Shown here one piece after another: positions 10,235 through 22,739 of a stretch of DNA of 64,000 nucleotides. The position numbers and the translations under genes were made by a program. The stretch covers positions 88,147,529-88,211,528 of the forward strand of contig CM043959.1 of NCBI GenBank assembly GCA_014529385.2, read 5' to 3'. Under the pieces are notes generated by a model, which saw only the letters and a program-made list of their open reading frames with translations, was not told the origin of the DNA and searched no databases. Source of the DNA: Adiantum capillus-veneris (taxonomy: Eukaryota; Streptophyta; Polypodiopsida; Polypodiales; Pteridaceae). Each line of letters begins with the position of its first letter. Positions within the stretch are counted from its first letter, which is position 1.

Positions 10235-11002
10235 CTAGAGGATGTGCTCGACCAATAACAAGATCACTTGAATGACAGAATCTTGGAACTGCAAGTAGAC
10301 ATGGTTTTTAGACCAGTCATGCACCATTTTTGCTTCCCTCACGAAAGGACGTCCTAAGATCATCTCCGATGCCATAGTGTGTTTGGAGAAATCCATAACA
10401 ATGAAGGTAACTCTTACTTTATGTCCAAAGACCTTGATCTTGAGATCTTCTAGCATCCCAATAGGTTTAACAATAGACCCATTGGCCATCTTCACTATTA
10501 TAGTTGTGGTCGCAAGGTGAGGTCTTCCCATAGTTTCCCAGCAAATTTTAGTCACAATGCTAACCCTAGTGCCACCATCAAGGATTCCCTTCACAGTTAA
10601 TCCCTTAGTAGTGATTGGTATGGTCGCATTGGATTCATCACCCTCAAAGTATTGTCCCAACTTGTTAACAAGTATTTCTATAATAAGGTTCTCATCTAGG
10701 TTGGGTTGTGGATCTATGTGTTCCTCCTCTATTGGCATCTCCCCGGCTCCATCCATCTGTGCAAATTGTGGTAGCCCAAACTTTAGTTCTCCATTGAGGA
10801 AGGCTCGAAGAGCTGAGACTAGCTCAGGGTCTTTATATAGTTTGGACATGATAGTGGTTCTAACTTCTGAAGACATGAAATCCATCAATTTGGTAATGTT
10901 TAACGGCACCTTTTGGCCTTGAGTCCCTTGACATGGGGAAGATGGAATCTCTATTTCTTCGATAGGATCAAGTAGTCCCTCTGTAAACATTCTTTCCATC
11001 AA
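10235..11002 (-). CDS. First retropepsin-like domain of the Ty3 element, altered active site
   Basis: A 255-residue frame. Residues about 125-235 match a retropepsin fold: KGILDGGTRVSIV contains the catalytic Asp (residue 142) but has Gly-Gly-Thr in place of the usual Thr/Ser-Gly-Ala/Ser. A later MILGRPFVREA (about 214-224) fits the second family signature. The position between the zinc knuckles and RT is the normal place for the Ty3 protease. Whether LDGGT is active is unknown; the change may be decay or may reflect a switch of function to the downstream retropepsin. Confidence 0.7.
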   Translation of the reverse strand: MMERMFTEGLLDPIEEIEIPSSPCQGTQGQKVPLNITKLMDFMSSEVRTTIMSKLYKDPELVSALRAFLNGELKFGLPQFAQMDGAGEMPIEEEHIDPQPNLDENLIIEILVNKLGQYFEGDESNATIPITTKGLTVKGILDGGTRVSIVTKICWETMGRPHLATTTIIVKMANGSIVKPIGMLEDLKIKVFGHKVRVTFIVMDFSKHTMASEMILGRPFVREAKMVHDWSKNHVYLQFQDSVIQVILLLVEHIL

Positions 11003-11047
11003 GAAGTGCGTACGCCCACTTTCCCATGACTTTAAGTCACTTTCTTC

Positions 11048-11353
11048 TTAGATGACACTAGGTATGGCTAAGGGTCTATGGACTCGGTGAGATTGATGTT
11101 GTGTAGGGAACACAGTGTCTGTAATCTGGATCTGCCTAGGTACTGGTTCTAGATCCCTTTGGGTATCTTTTACCAAACTCCTTAATTGCTTGACTCGCTC
11201 AATCTTCTCTATAGGATTTGGATAAGTTTCTATCTTCTTCTTGGATCCTTGCCATTGGGGCTCATGAAGATCTTCCTTGTTGGTTTCTATCTTAGTGGTT
11301 GTTTTGGTCTCCATGGTTTCACCTGAATCAGAATCTTCTTTAGTGTTGTTCAT
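11048..11353 (-). pseudogene. Gag-Pol linker fragment (Ty3 element)
   Basis: A 101-residue frame rich in charged residues and Thr, without a domain that I recognise, between the zinc knuckles and the first protease-like domain. It is flanked by breaks on both sides, so it is probably a piece of the polyprotein. Confidence 0.4.
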
Positions 11354-11514
11354 ATATACGGGGTCCTCACCAGTCCCTATGTTGGTCTTTGAACTGGGGT
11401 CTGACTTCGCTGCTTTTTGCGATCTCTTCCTTCATGTTTTCTTCTTTTTCTGAGATTGGGCAATAGATGCCGTTCTCTTTCCTCAAGAATATAATTTTGT
11501 TTTTGGAGCATCGA

Positions 11515-12505
11515 TCATGTGAGTACGTTTACTGGTACCACATGTGTGCTTTGTGATGGCTCCTCGGTAACTTCAATCAAGTTTAATGGCGTGATCTTCG
11601 GTGCATTTGGATTATTTGGACATTGGGCAATCAAATGATCTATGCCACATTGATTACACATGAGTATCAGCATTGTAGACGTGCTCGCTTGATTGGTTTG
11701 CATTAGTGTGGCATTCTTTTGTAGCCTAATAGGACACTCGGCTACACGATGTGGACCTCCACACTCATAGCATTGAAGAGGTGGTCTCTTAGCAGTGTAA
11801 TTAATATTTTGTCCTCTTGCTGCAAGAGCAGCTACTTGATATACAGGTTTTACTTGTCCCCAATAGTCCTCCATGTAGTATTGTGGACTTTCTTCAAGCA
11901 CATCCATCCCATAGGCAATATTAGGATCTATATCTTCCTCACAACCTTCCAAACAAGAAATAGATGACTCACAACCCACTTGATTCACAGAAGTGATTCT
12001 CGGATGTGGTTGTTGCGGTCCTAGCACTGGAGGTGGTGAGGGTGTTTTTTGAACAACATTTTGGGCCCTAGGGACCATGTGTTGTGCTATTTGTTCAAGA
12101 GGTGGGGCCGGCATCAATGCAGGCACTCGAGGTGTGTCTGTCCATGCTAAGGTTGGTCTATTGGCCATCGCGCTTAAATACTATGCAATCCTTAGCTTGA
12201 TGACCATACCTCCCACAGGCATTGCAGTTCCCATTGAATTTTACTCTAAAAGTAGGGCATTCACTGGTACTATGCGGTCCATAGCATACTGAGCACCATT
12301 GTTGCTCCCTTCTTGGATACATATGATTGTTTTGCGGAGCACGATTGTCTCTAAGACTCTCTTGAATAGCCTTGGTGAGATCTGCTAAAGTCATCTTAGA
12401 TATCTTTGGCTCCTTAGCAATAGGCTTTAAGATCATTGGTTGATTCCCTAATGCTTGCGAGCTAATAGATTTAGGTTCAATAGACACTCTTTCTCCTTGA
12501 ATCAT
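11515..12505 (-). pseudogene. Gag nucleocapsid region with four zinc knuckles (Ty3 element)
   Basis: Two overlapping frames (12505-12158 and 12168-11515) joined by a frameshift. The first contains CSVCYGPHSTSEC and CNACGRYGHQAKDC. The second contains CYECGGPHRVAEC and CNQCGIDHLIAQC. One knuckle has the standard CX2CX4HX4C spacing and three have CX2CX3HX4C. CCHC knuckles bind element RNA during packaging. Pro-rich stretches (for example SPPPVLGPQQPHP) lie between the pairs. Confidence 0.8.
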
Positions 12506-14025
12506 TTAATTATTCTCCAATTGGATCGCATTGGTGGTGACTGCTTCCTACCTCTAATGACTAGGCCATTGTAGATATCCTCATGTCGTAATCCCCTAAT
12601 GAATCTATCGAGCAATTGGTTATTGTTGAAGCACTCATTTGGATTACAACGAGAATTCAAATGCTTCAAGCGACTAATAAAGTCTCTCACCGACTCTCCT
12701 TCCTCTCGTTGGGCTTTCTGGAGCTAAGAGGCTACACTCCAAAGCACTCCCTCTCGTATGTATTCTTTCAAGAACGGTCTCCTAAGAGTAGGGTAAATCG
12801 TTTTTTCTTCCACCCTTAGGGTTCTATACCAATCCCCTGCCTTTCCACTTAAGGTTAGGCTTAAAGCATTACTCTTATGCAGGTCATTGTGTTCTCCTAG
12901 AGAATCGCATATTTGTTCAAACACTTCGGTATGCTTTCTCACATCCCTGTCTCCACTAAATTTTTGTGTGAGCTTGGCTATTTGTACTGCCTTACTTATA
13001 GGCTCTCTATCAGGCGTGTTACGCATATTCTCAACAATAGATCGACCAATAGCTTGAGCAAATGTTGCCAAGTCACCTAAGTGAGCAGGCACCATGGGTG
13101 AAGGCGCTCCAGAGACTACATGTGGAGTAGGTATTGGCATCGGGCTTGGCGCATAGAAAGCCCTTGGGTTCCACATTTGGTACGGTGTTGTGCCATGTGG
13201 TGGCCCAAAGTTCATATGTGTGGCCCTAGGCATAGCAGACGTTGGATGTGACATGCTAATGCTAGCCGGTATAGTCCCATGGAAATAAGAACTTGGGTGT
13301 TGTGGTTGTGGAGCATAGGTAGTTGAAACCATGGGAGGAGTAGAAACTACATGAGTACCAGGACCCATGGGTGTATACGATTGGTACACACTTGTAGGTA
13401 CTATTGCAGGCATTGAGCTACCATGTAGTGGTGCTTTACTAACAAATGAGATCCATGGCGTATTTCTCGGCATGCCCATCATTGGGGTAGGCATGGTAGC
13501 CGTGGTGTCATCAAGGGAAAGATGAGCTAGACTTGGAAAGGTGAAGCTATCACTTGTGGGCTCAGATTGCACTGAGACCCCTAGCGAAACAACATATGGG
13601 GGATCCATCGGACTTACCGAGGGAGTCTCCATTTGCGATAAGGTTGGTTGTTTAGCCTTTCCCGTATCTAAGAATCTCATGAGACCCGTTGAAGGCATGT
13701 TGATCCCCTTGTTCTGTCTCTCTAACTCAATGATCCTATGGATGACCTCACAAACTCCTTGTTGTTGATCCTCCACACTAGTAGCACCTATTGTGGATTG
13801 TAAGAAATCTAACCAACCCACGTGATAGGTGTGACCTATGTATAGGTCGGTCAGAGTTTCCGTTTGTAGTTCATACTCCCAGTTCTCATTTAAGAACGCT
13901 CCATCTAGGATTGAGGTGCTAGGGGTGTCCTTCGAACCAGATGCAATGAGGCTTTCTAAAGGTTGGCCCTTAGCGGTTGCTAAGTTAGGAGCACTCGATT
14001 GCTCTCTTAGCAAGGATATTGACAT
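12502..14025 (-). pseudogene. Gag capsid region (Ty3 element)
   Basis: The frame 14025-12724 begins with a long Pro/Met/Ser-rich region and ends with a retrotransposon gag domain (KLTQKFSGDRDVRKHTEVFE, then KAGDWYRTL and FLKEYIREG). The domain continues in another frame at 12690-12502 (MRDFISRLKHLNSRC, LLDRFIRGL), so a frameshift near 12720 breaks it. Gag forms the virus-like particle. Confidence 0.8.
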
Positions 14026-14049
14026 AGGGGCTTTCGCTTTTAACTCTCT

Positions 14050-14613
14050 TCATTGCTCTGCCTTGCGTAAGCTCTCGATTTCCTTTTCCCTTGCTGCAAG
14101 GATATATCGCTCAACCTCTTGCACTTCGGCAAGGCTTCTACCATCGAGTAATATGACCTCGGAGGGAAATAACTCTGAAGAGTCAGGAGGTGCAGTGAAT
14201 GAAGTATTCACATGCACATTCTCTAAAGGTATAAGGTCTACGTTGGTCATGAATGGAGAATTTACTTATCCACCCCCCTCATTTACATCATTGGCTCCAT
14301 GTTCGGAGTGAGTGGCTCTACTGAAAGTTTCCTTCAGGCAGCTAAGCACACTCGGCCCGGACCGAGGACCCATGGCATGCATGTCTTGGCTTGAGCTATC
14401 GGGATTAGGCATTGGGAAACCCTCCATGACGTCGTAGTCAGAGGAAGAGTCACTAGCCACTATGTTCGGGTCTTGGTTTGTACTACCATGGGTCCCCGCC
14501 GAGGGCCCGAAACCTAAAGTAGGTCGATATTGAGAACTCGCGTAAGTCGAAATTCTCTCTAGTTGCTCCATCTCTAGCACACGACCAGAGCGCAAATGCA
14601 TGTGCCTTTGCAC
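14050..14613 (-). pseudogene. Gag N-terminal region (Ty3 element)
   Basis: Two short frames, 14613-14266 starting MQRHMHLRSGRVLE and 14250-14050, precede the main gag frame in the same orientation. A short LRSG-containing N-terminus is common at the start of such gag proteins. No domain is recognised, and frame breaks separate the pieces. Confidence 0.5.
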
Positions 14614-15304
14614 CCTACAAGCGTCGGCGAATAACCTCGAAGGTTAACCGCTTACTTTTTTAGGCGTTCGTTTTCGCTCGTTTTTTTAATGTTTTCAAAT
14701 ATTTTTGAATGATAGATTTTTTTGATTAAAGTGTGTGATAGCTCAAAACGAGCGTATCACTCAGAGGGTCGCAGTGTGCTTTACAGCACAATTTTCGGGC
14801 ATCTAAAGTTTCGTTGGTCCTCAAAAAATCGAATTTTAGCTACGTGTGAAACTAAAATTCGTAATTTTAAAGGGTGATAGATGCCTAAGCCTGAGCATGA
14901 GCTTGGGCTTGGGCTTACCCAATCTGGTCCTACCTTTAAAAAAATAAAATAAAAATTATAAAGGATAAGGTCGTCGCGGCCTGCGCGAGAGCACACACAC
15001 ACTCTACCTACCTACTTCCAACTAATACACCTGCCTGTTACACACTAACACACTCTATTAGCTCTCACAGATCTACTTCCTAGTTACTATACATTACATT
15101 ACACAGAACTAACAACCTTAATACTAACACCTTACACAGAGAAAAAACACAGTATCTTTGAAAACTCCATTAACAAAAAAAAAACACAGTAGTAACACAA
15201 AATCCTTCTTCTCAACACACACACCCTCCTTCCTTACCTTTCCTACAATAGAAATTGCACCACAAAAGAAGCACAGAGTGCCATTCAAGCTTAGTGTATG
15301 GCAT
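14614..15304. other. 5' leader of the Ty3 element
   Basis: About 0.7 kb between the primer-binding site and the first gag frame, read on the minus strand. I see no coding signal, and the open frames here are short. Confidence 0.5.
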
Positions 15305-15322
15305 TTCCCGGTAGCGGCGCCA
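15305..15322 (-). other. Primer-binding site of the Ty3 element
   Basis: On the minus strand it reads TGGCGCCGCTACCGGGAA, starting 4 bp inside the LTR end. It closely resembles the tRNA-Asp-type site of Athila elements. Confidence 0.85.
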
Positions 15323-15326
15323 AAAA

Positions 15327-15954
15327 TGTGCGTGTATGTTGCACGTGTCAATGCAAGGAACTTGCCGATACACCGTGTGCGAGCCACAAATGGCTCCAAG
15401 CACACAACAAGCCTAAACTAGTAAGCTCAAAGATGGCGTTGGTGTGTCACTCACCGCTCTACGCTTCCTGTCGTGGAGGATTCCTCGCTGCGAAGAAGAG
15501 GGAGATGCCGCTACACCGCGCTCAACCGCCTCGCCGCCGTCGTGCCGCCGCAATGCTCGATCGCACACACTCTCTCTCTCTCTCTCTCTCTCACATACAC
15601 ACACACACACACACACACAAGGAGAAGAAAAAGAAGAAGATGGAGATGGAGCAAGAGCACTCTTCAATTGCACAAATGAGAGAATGAGTGAATTTTAGGT
15701 TTAGTTGACTTTTATATGAGCTCGTCCCATTCACACTTGGGCGCCCATGCTTAGCCAACTAATCCCTTGAATGTTCCAGTTAGAGTGCGCCTCTCATCGG
15801 CGATCACTCTTACACTTTTCCTATTGGATCGACAATCCCGGTACCTTACTCTACCAAGTAAATAATACAACGTCCGTCATGGGTGATAGGGTGTCTGTGA
15901 GCCGTGAGGGTTAACATGAGGTGATAGGGTGTCCGTGAGCCGTGACGGTTAACA
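15327..15954 (-). repeat. Right (5') LTR of the Ty3 element
   Basis: Matches the left LTR from TGTGCG to GTTAACA on the plus strand, with mostly C/T and G/A differences and a few indels. TATA-like cttttatatg (plus strand) lies at about 15709-15718, and a (CT)n(CA)n tract at about 15570-15619. It is followed by the target duplication ATAAC at 15955-15959. Confidence 0.93.
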
Positions 15955-16650
15955 ATAACCTTAAGCCGTCGATCCTAAGAGACCAAGCATGGCTAACCCT
16001 AAGGACTAGACACGATCAACTATTAGCACACCCCTTAGCGGATTGAAATGGCCACACCATAAATTGCTAACTCTAATTAGTTGGATCTAAGAAGATTGAA
16101 ATGGCCGAAGTAAAGCGATCCTAAATTGGTGTAGAGCGTTTTTACACGGTCAACCCTAAGCCCCTTTACAAGGCCAACTCCTTGCGGCCAAACCAAAAGC
16201 CGCTTTACCCTAAGCGATCTAACACGGACCGCCAACTCCTAGCGGCCAACAAACCAAAAGCCACTTTACCCTAAGCGACTTACACGAACCGCCAATTCTT
16301 AGTGGCCAAACCAAAAGATGCTTTACCCTAAGCCATCTAACACGGACTGCCAGCTATTAACAGCCAAACCAAAAGCCGCTAGCCCTAAACTGCCAGCCCT
16401 TAATGGATTGAAATAGTCAGACTTATGTGGCCAAAAGTAAATTTAGAGCGACCAGCTTTAGCCAGCTTTACACAGCCAAACTAGTACTGTGAGATGGCCA
16501 AACCCTAATATTGTAGCCTAAATGGCAAGTTCTTAACGGGTTAAGATGGCCAAACTCTAATAATCTAACCTAAACGGAAAGTTCTAAACGGACGAAAATG
16601 GTCAAAGTAAACCCTAACACTATAACCTAAAACTATATTGATCTTTAACC
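15955..16650. repeat. CCCTAA-rich tandem repeat array, right part
   Basis: A continuation of the array at 1733-2763, split by the Ty3 insertion. A shorter subrepeat of about 57-60 bp, with ggccaaaccaaaag then ctttaccctaagc, starts near 16185, 16242 and 16300. The uninterrupted counterpart of the TIR-element insertion site lies at 16108-16160. Confidence 0.8.
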
Positions 16651-17113
16651 TAAAGCATTCTAATGCTAACATTTACGACTACTTTGTATTTTATAACCAT
16701 AGGTTGCTAACATAATTACCAATTAGACCTACGGCAAGTCACAACTTAAAAGTGCTGCATTATCTTTTTTAAATAAAATTGCATAAATATAAATTAAATA
16801 ATTAATTATAGATAAATATTAATCAAAACAACTCAACAATTTGTTTCTTTTATTAAATATTTATGATTAAAAAAATTAAATATATTTGTTTCTTTATGAT
16901 AACATTTCGTCAAATTTTAAAAATGATAAATTTAATTTATATTTTTAAATATTAATTTTAATATTTTATTTCAAAATATGTGTGTGTGTGTATTTATTTA
17001 TGGGTTTATATACATGAGTGTGCAATTATGTGTATGTGTGTGTATGCAATAAAAGAAAAAGATAGAGCACTCACATTTAGCCTATAAGAGCTTGGGAGAT
17101 TGCCGCAAAATCT
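16651..17113. other. AT-rich non-coding stretch
   Basis: Very A/T-rich DNA at 16760-16980 followed by a short GT-rich tract near 16980-17045. I see no gene here. Confidence 0.5.
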
Positions 17114-17249
17114 GCAAGAAAACACACACTTTTTTTTTTGTAAATCGATTTGATTAATTTACTAGTGGGAAACCTTAAAGCGAGGAAAACCCACCGAAAG
17201 GGTAATGTACAAGGGGAAGAACATAGAACTACTCAACTGTGCAGAGTAG

Positions 17250-20200
17250 CTAGAAACATTCATAGCAAAGCCGATGTATCTCTACGGTGATATCACCAAC
17301 TTCCAAAGCAAACCGTAACGATTGCCTAAGAGAAAGCTTGAAGAGTGGTAACGGGTCTGCATGAGTACGATGAAACATGTAAGCATTACGTTGACGCCAC
17401 AAGGTCCAATAAGCCCAGTATCTCACCCACATAAAGAAGACCGCAAAACACTGTAGTGTCGGTGAGAAAATGCCAAATGCCCAGAACCTTTTGTGAAAGA
17501 CAACCCTAGGAAAGCGGAGCCGCATACAGGCGGATACGCGATGAAGGAAGTCTCTAGTAATGAAGCAATCCCACAACAAGTGGCAAATATCCTCTTCTGC
17601 AGTGGAGCAATGGATGCAAGAGGAGGGGCGAATATGATGCGCCCTAAGAAAAGTGCCAACAGGAAGCACTTCAAGCAAACGCCAAAGAAACAGTCGCTCC
17701 TTCAAAGGCAAATGGCTTTTCCACAAGGCAGAGAGAAGCTTCCTCCACCAGAGATCAGATTTATGCATGTGCCAAAGGGCATTGCAATGATCAGCAAGCC
17801 ATGCTTGTGGTAGAAGAAGAGCATAAATTCCACCGGCAAAAATATCTCGAAAAGGCGTTTCCCGAAGATCCCAATCAGACATGCGATCACCATCAGGTAA
17901 AGGTGAAACTGGTAAAAAGTCAAGCAACATGCTTTGAAGTTCTCTCCAAAATTGACGGTAATGCATACCCAATCCAAAACGGCGAGCGGCGAAGGGAAAC
18001 TCAAAAGTATATCCGGCCTCATCGACTACATCCTCAACCACACGAATGCTACGACTAGAGAGAAAGTAAGCCTGGCGAGGGGAGCGGTCAACCAAAGTAA
18101 GAGAAAATGCCTGGCTCTAATGGAGACTCTCCAAGTGAATGGAATCACCTTCGTGCCGAGGATTCCATGAAAGATGAATACTAACCTCTTTCCAGGCAAA
18201 CACCCAAGTGGAAGCAAGAGGACATCCAGGAATGTGCCCTTCCATCTTGCCAAAAACCACCTCCCAGATAAATGGTTTCCAATGGCCAAAAGAGGAAGTA
18301 AAAACATGCTAACGAAGGTGTGCAAACATGAGAGTCCAAGGCTGAATTTGTTGCGCAAGTGTAGGCAGCAACATAGCTTTCCTAGCAAGAACATGCCTGC
18401 ACAAATCCAAGATATTAAGGCCACCCAGGCGTTTAGGAGTTCAAACCTTCTCCATTGACATAAAGCGCAAGCCTTTTTTATGAGCATGGGTCTGCCACAA
18501 ATGGGACATAATGTTCGACATAAGAGAATCAAGACAACGATGAGGCCAATGCATCAGTGGAAAAAAGAACTGAACATATGCCAACAGGATACTTTGAACA
18601 ATTCGTAGACGAACATGTAATGGCCAAGTGGATAACTTTCAGTAGTGCAATTTGACATTCAAATGTTGCATAACCCAATCCACTTCCTGAGAGTGAGTGA
18701 CATTCCATCGAATTGGATAACCCAAATGTCTAGTGATCACGTTTGGAGAAACAATCTCACATGGCCACAATAGACTATGCCAATCACAAGAAAGAAGAGG
18801 CAAAAGCTTTGATATACAAAAGTTGACTCTAAGTCCAGCTGCAATGCCAAGAAGTTCCAAGGCTTCCATAATCACTTCAACTTGAGCCTTCTGGTTACGA
18901 GGCATAAACAAGGAATCATTGATGTAACCCTGGCCAACGAAGGTACGACCCGAGGGCAACCACAAACCATGAAGATTCTCAACAAAGGTCAAGTGATCAA
19001 GATAAACCAAAAACGGGTGAGTGGCAATAACAACAACAGAGCACTAAGGGGGAAACCCTGCCTGATCAAACAACCAAGAGGACAAGATTCTGTTAATTCA
19101 CCTTTCAAGATCCCCAAAGACGTGCTACATGCATGCAAGAAATAAACCACATTGGCGAATTTAGGACCAAACCCTAGACACCAAACCCTAGACACCTCAT
19201 CGTGGCAGCAATGAAGTCCCAATGTACATTGTCAAAGGACTTTTCAATATCAACTTACATAACCAGCACATCCTGTTGAGTGTACTTGGCAAACTCCATG
19301 CCAATCATAACATTAGCCAAATTGTCCAAAATCTGGCGACGTGGAATGAAACCATGTTGAGCCTGATGGAGTCGTGCAAAAAGATGGTCCTTAATGCGGT
19401 GCACCAACATCTTAGCCAATATCTTGTAAACCACCGGCATCAAAGTAATCGGGCGCGAGTGAGAGAATCGCTCGCAAAGCACTTGCTTAGGCAGCAGTTT
19501 AAGTAAACCTTCTTTCCAAGATAGTGGCAAATCCTGTTTCTGCCATGCTGCATTTATTATGAAAAGTAATGGTTGTTCAAGAGCCTCCCGGAAGGAGAGG
19601 AAGAATTTCACAGTAAGCCCATCCCAACTGGGAGACCGCCAACGGCCCAAAGCAAGCAATGCACTATGCAATTCCGAGGCAATGAACATGTCCTCAAGAC
19701 AACATGCATCTTGTGGGGATATGATCGGAGGAACAAAGGAAAGCATCAACTGACACGCATGGCAAGCAACCGAGGATGCCTGAGATAGAGCAGCAAACAC
19801 CTGCCGATAATGCAAAACCATGGCATCGACAAGTTCTTGCTTTGAAGAAGTCCAAAAACCTGAGGAAAGCATAACCCGCTTGATTGCTTGTGAGACACTT
19901 GTCTGATGCAAACGCTTAAAAATTCCTTTGAAGCATAGCCTTTATCCATGAAATCTTGTTGACGGGCACGCATTTGCCATTTAGCAAGTTTACACATGTC
20001 ATTATGTTGAATACACACACAAGCTTCACACAACTTCGACATCTCAAAGTCAAACAAAGGCCGTAAATTAGTCAACATTTGTAGCTGTTGACAAGCTTAC
20101 TTCGCATCCTTGACATCCCCCCGAGTTCACTGCATGTAATGCTTGCCATAGTCATAAATAACGCTTTGCATCCTCATAACAAAGCGATACCAAGCAGCAT

Positions 20201-21040
20201 CAAGGTCAAGATGCATGTGAGCAAGCAGAGGGGGAATAATATCAAAAATCATGTCACGAAAAACCTCATGAGTGAGATAAGCATTGTTAATATGTAGCAG
20301 ACGTTTGCTAGGAAGAGGGCGATCACAAAGAGAGTGCCCAAAACTCACATTCAAAAAAACAGGGTAATGATCCAATAACTATAAGGTGTAATTGATACTG
20401 ACCTCACATACAAAATCCTCATAATGTTGCAGATTAAGAAAATACCATCGATCCAACCATGCTCGATAAGAAGAGTGACCAACATGCTGAAAAGTAAATC
20501 CAGAGGCATTTGGATGCAAATGCCTCCATAAATCAATCATAGGAGTAGAAGCGAAAAGATTACCCCATTCTTGCCTTTTCCGCAAACAACATGTGTGAAT
20601 TACTTATGGTATTATCATCCATCCCAGGGGTATTATTAAAAGCACCACAAAGGAATGCATTTGAAGTCCATGAGCAAGAACAGACGTCTCGCCATAGAGC
20701 AGCCCTTTGCCCAGATGCTATATGCACATAAACACCTCCAAATTCATAAACCTGATCGTTCAACAGGCATTGAACCACCATCCAGTGACCCTGCGAATCA
20801 TTGAACAAGAGAGCTGGCTGAACCTCATGCCCGAATCAGCATCAATAAACCTCAATAATCTTGCAAACCAGCATATGCATTCCAATAACCAACAAAATAA
20901 GAACATTGGCTATTAAAGTCATGCTGATTGTGTTCTTGCAAAACAACTATATCTTCCCTACATGTATGTACATAGTGCCAGGTCAATCGCCATTTTTCAA
21001 GGTTACATAACCCATGCACATTGTATGTAATGCATTTAAT
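17250..21040 (-). pseudogene. LINE-A ORF2 (endonuclease, reverse transcriptase, zf-RVT)
   Basis: The endonuclease begins near 21040 and shows LQEHNQHDF, VYEFGGVYVHI, LCGAFNNTPGMDD and the DHYPVF end at about 20375. RT covers about 20080-18640 with SPSWDGLTVKFF, RPITLMPVVYKILAKML and QHGFIPRRQILDN (19911-19255), then IEKSFDNVHWDF; the active-site box reads YINDSL where YADD is expected. The zf-RVT domain (18095-17250) shows LWWRKLLSALWKSHLPLKER, FLWRLLEVLPVG and CIHCSTAEEDICHLLWDC. At least five frame breaks make it non-functional. Confidence 0.85.
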
Positions 21041-21047
21041 GCAACTA

Positions 21048-22335
21048 TCATCGAAAAATCATATGTACAATGGCAAGAAACACATGGATCAAGTCGAGAT
21101 GCCCATATGGACACCTCCATCCACCACATCCATAGAGAACCCATCCGCTGAGTGAAAGCAGTAGACTTGTCCATAGAGTCTGCCTGAGAGGTGGAAGCCT
21201 CACCCAAAAGCACATCCTTATAAGAGTGCATCGCTTTTCCCAGGCATCAATCAACATGTGATTGTCATTGCAGGGAAGATGCTTAAACGATACATTCCTA
21301 TTGGCGTTAATCAGAGGAACATAATTACAGGAGGAAGGTGGAGTACGAATTTTCACTGTCTTTTTAGGCACCACCCATGAGCTAACATCACTCGACCCAA
21401 CATTTTTGCCTTTCCCTGCATTTATATTCCCAACATCTACAGACAACGGATTTTTGCTTTTCCCTTTATCTACATTGGGAATCACCTTCATAGTAGAAAC
21501 TCCATTCAATCTAGCTTCACTAGCAGATTTGCCTATAGGGGTAGGGACAGAAGAAGGAATATCCAAAAGAGGGGGTTGTAAAACTGGTTCAGGACATTCA
21601 GATTGCATGTGACCGAATCTACCATCTCGGAAACACGCAAATTTGCCCTCTTTGAGTTTAAAAGGACGCTTGCCAACCCATGGATCCCTTGAATCCACCG
21701 GGGTATGCTTGTTCGTATCCCAAAGAATGCAAAACCTATTGGTATTCGCATCCAATTTCGGGGGGCAAATTACCTTGCCAAGCTGAGCATCCAACAACGT
21801 AAGAAAATGCCTCCACGTGCAAGGGAAATCAACAATTTCCACCCACACATGACATTTGTGACGAATAAGGCTTAGATAGTCCTTCGCAAGTGCCCACGAC
21901 AGAACATGAGTCATCTGCATGCCAAAAAAGAGGGGAGACATCTCCAACAAAAGGTTTCTAGCTTCAGTGTCTGCCCAATAAAACCTCATAGAAACCCCGA
22001 GCACCAAAATAAACGCCTCGGACAGCCTGGCGTTTGAGAAGGAAATCAACCCATTGTCCGACATCCTGCGCAATTGGCATTTTGCCTGGAAAAAATATGA
22101 TGACTGCATCCATGGCATATTGCGCTACCGAATCCATAAGGTCCTATACTGGAATTCGCACCTCAAGAACAGGTGCCTGACCATTACAAGCTTTTCGGGC
22201 CTCTTTGAAGTCTTCATACTGACAGTTTTTGATTTCAAAAGCACTCTCCGAAACATTGTCCATGGCTTTATGACGCTTGAAAACACACGGAACTCTAACA
22301 TACAACAACCGGACCACGATCGAAAACCAAAGCAA
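21048..22335 (-). pseudogene. LINE-A ORF1 (DUF4283-like, CCHC)
   Basis: Frames 22335-22144 and 22118-21048 together give a DUF4283-type region, with CHVWVEIVDFPCTWRHFL followed by LGKVICPP and NRFCILWD. Near its end is a zinc-knuckle relic, CFRDGRFGHMQSEC, in which the second Cys is Asp. The tail is Ser/Lys-rich. In plant L1 elements this protein binds element RNA. A stop separates the two frames. Confidence 0.75.
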
Positions 22336-22340
22336 AGACT

Positions 22341-22664
22341 TTGTTTCTATTTTGTGTTATTTCATCTATTCACAGAGACATCTGCCACAGAAGACATACA
22401 TCTTGCAAAATATTAGAGCCTAGAAAACTGTAAACTTTCACGAACTGTAAATTGCCTGGCGTTGTTGATGCAGCAGGTCGCATAGAAGGCTTACAGGGGG
22501 CGAGCAAGCTCAAGGTAGCGAGGGCGGAACACTTGCAAGGGTTGGGACACTCGCGCAGAACAGCTAGAAGACTCGCGTGCAAACGTTAGCTTAGGCACGA
22601 TGCACAAAGGACGCGCAGGGCAGAATCGCTCGACAGAAGACTCAACAACGTTCACGTGACCACA

Positions 22665-22665
<1 letters not shown>
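22341..22665. other. Possible LINE-A 5' region
   Basis: No clear coding signal. It may contain the 5' untranslated part of LINE-A, whose exact start I cannot place. Confidence 0.3.

Positions 22666-22730
<65 letters not shown>
22666..22730. repeat. (CT)n(CA)n microsatellite
   Basis: A run of ct followed by about 45 bp of ca. A cytosine-rich run follows at 22770-22800. Confidence 0.95.
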
Positions 22731-22731
<1 letters not shown>

Positions 22732-22739
22732 TGATACTA

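Larger units (their letters stand above)
17130..22340 (-). mobile_element. L1-type LINE (LINE-A), long but inactivated
   Basis: A non-LTR retrotransposon read on the minus strand. The 3' end is marked by a T run at 17130-17139 (a poly(A) tail on the element strand). The order is ORF1 with a DUF4283-like and CCHC region, then ORF2 with endonuclease, reverse transcriptase and a zf-RVT C-terminal domain. Frameshifts occur throughout. The 5' end is uncertain, because homology fades near 22340. A truncated relative lies at 28958-30013. Confidence 0.85.
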
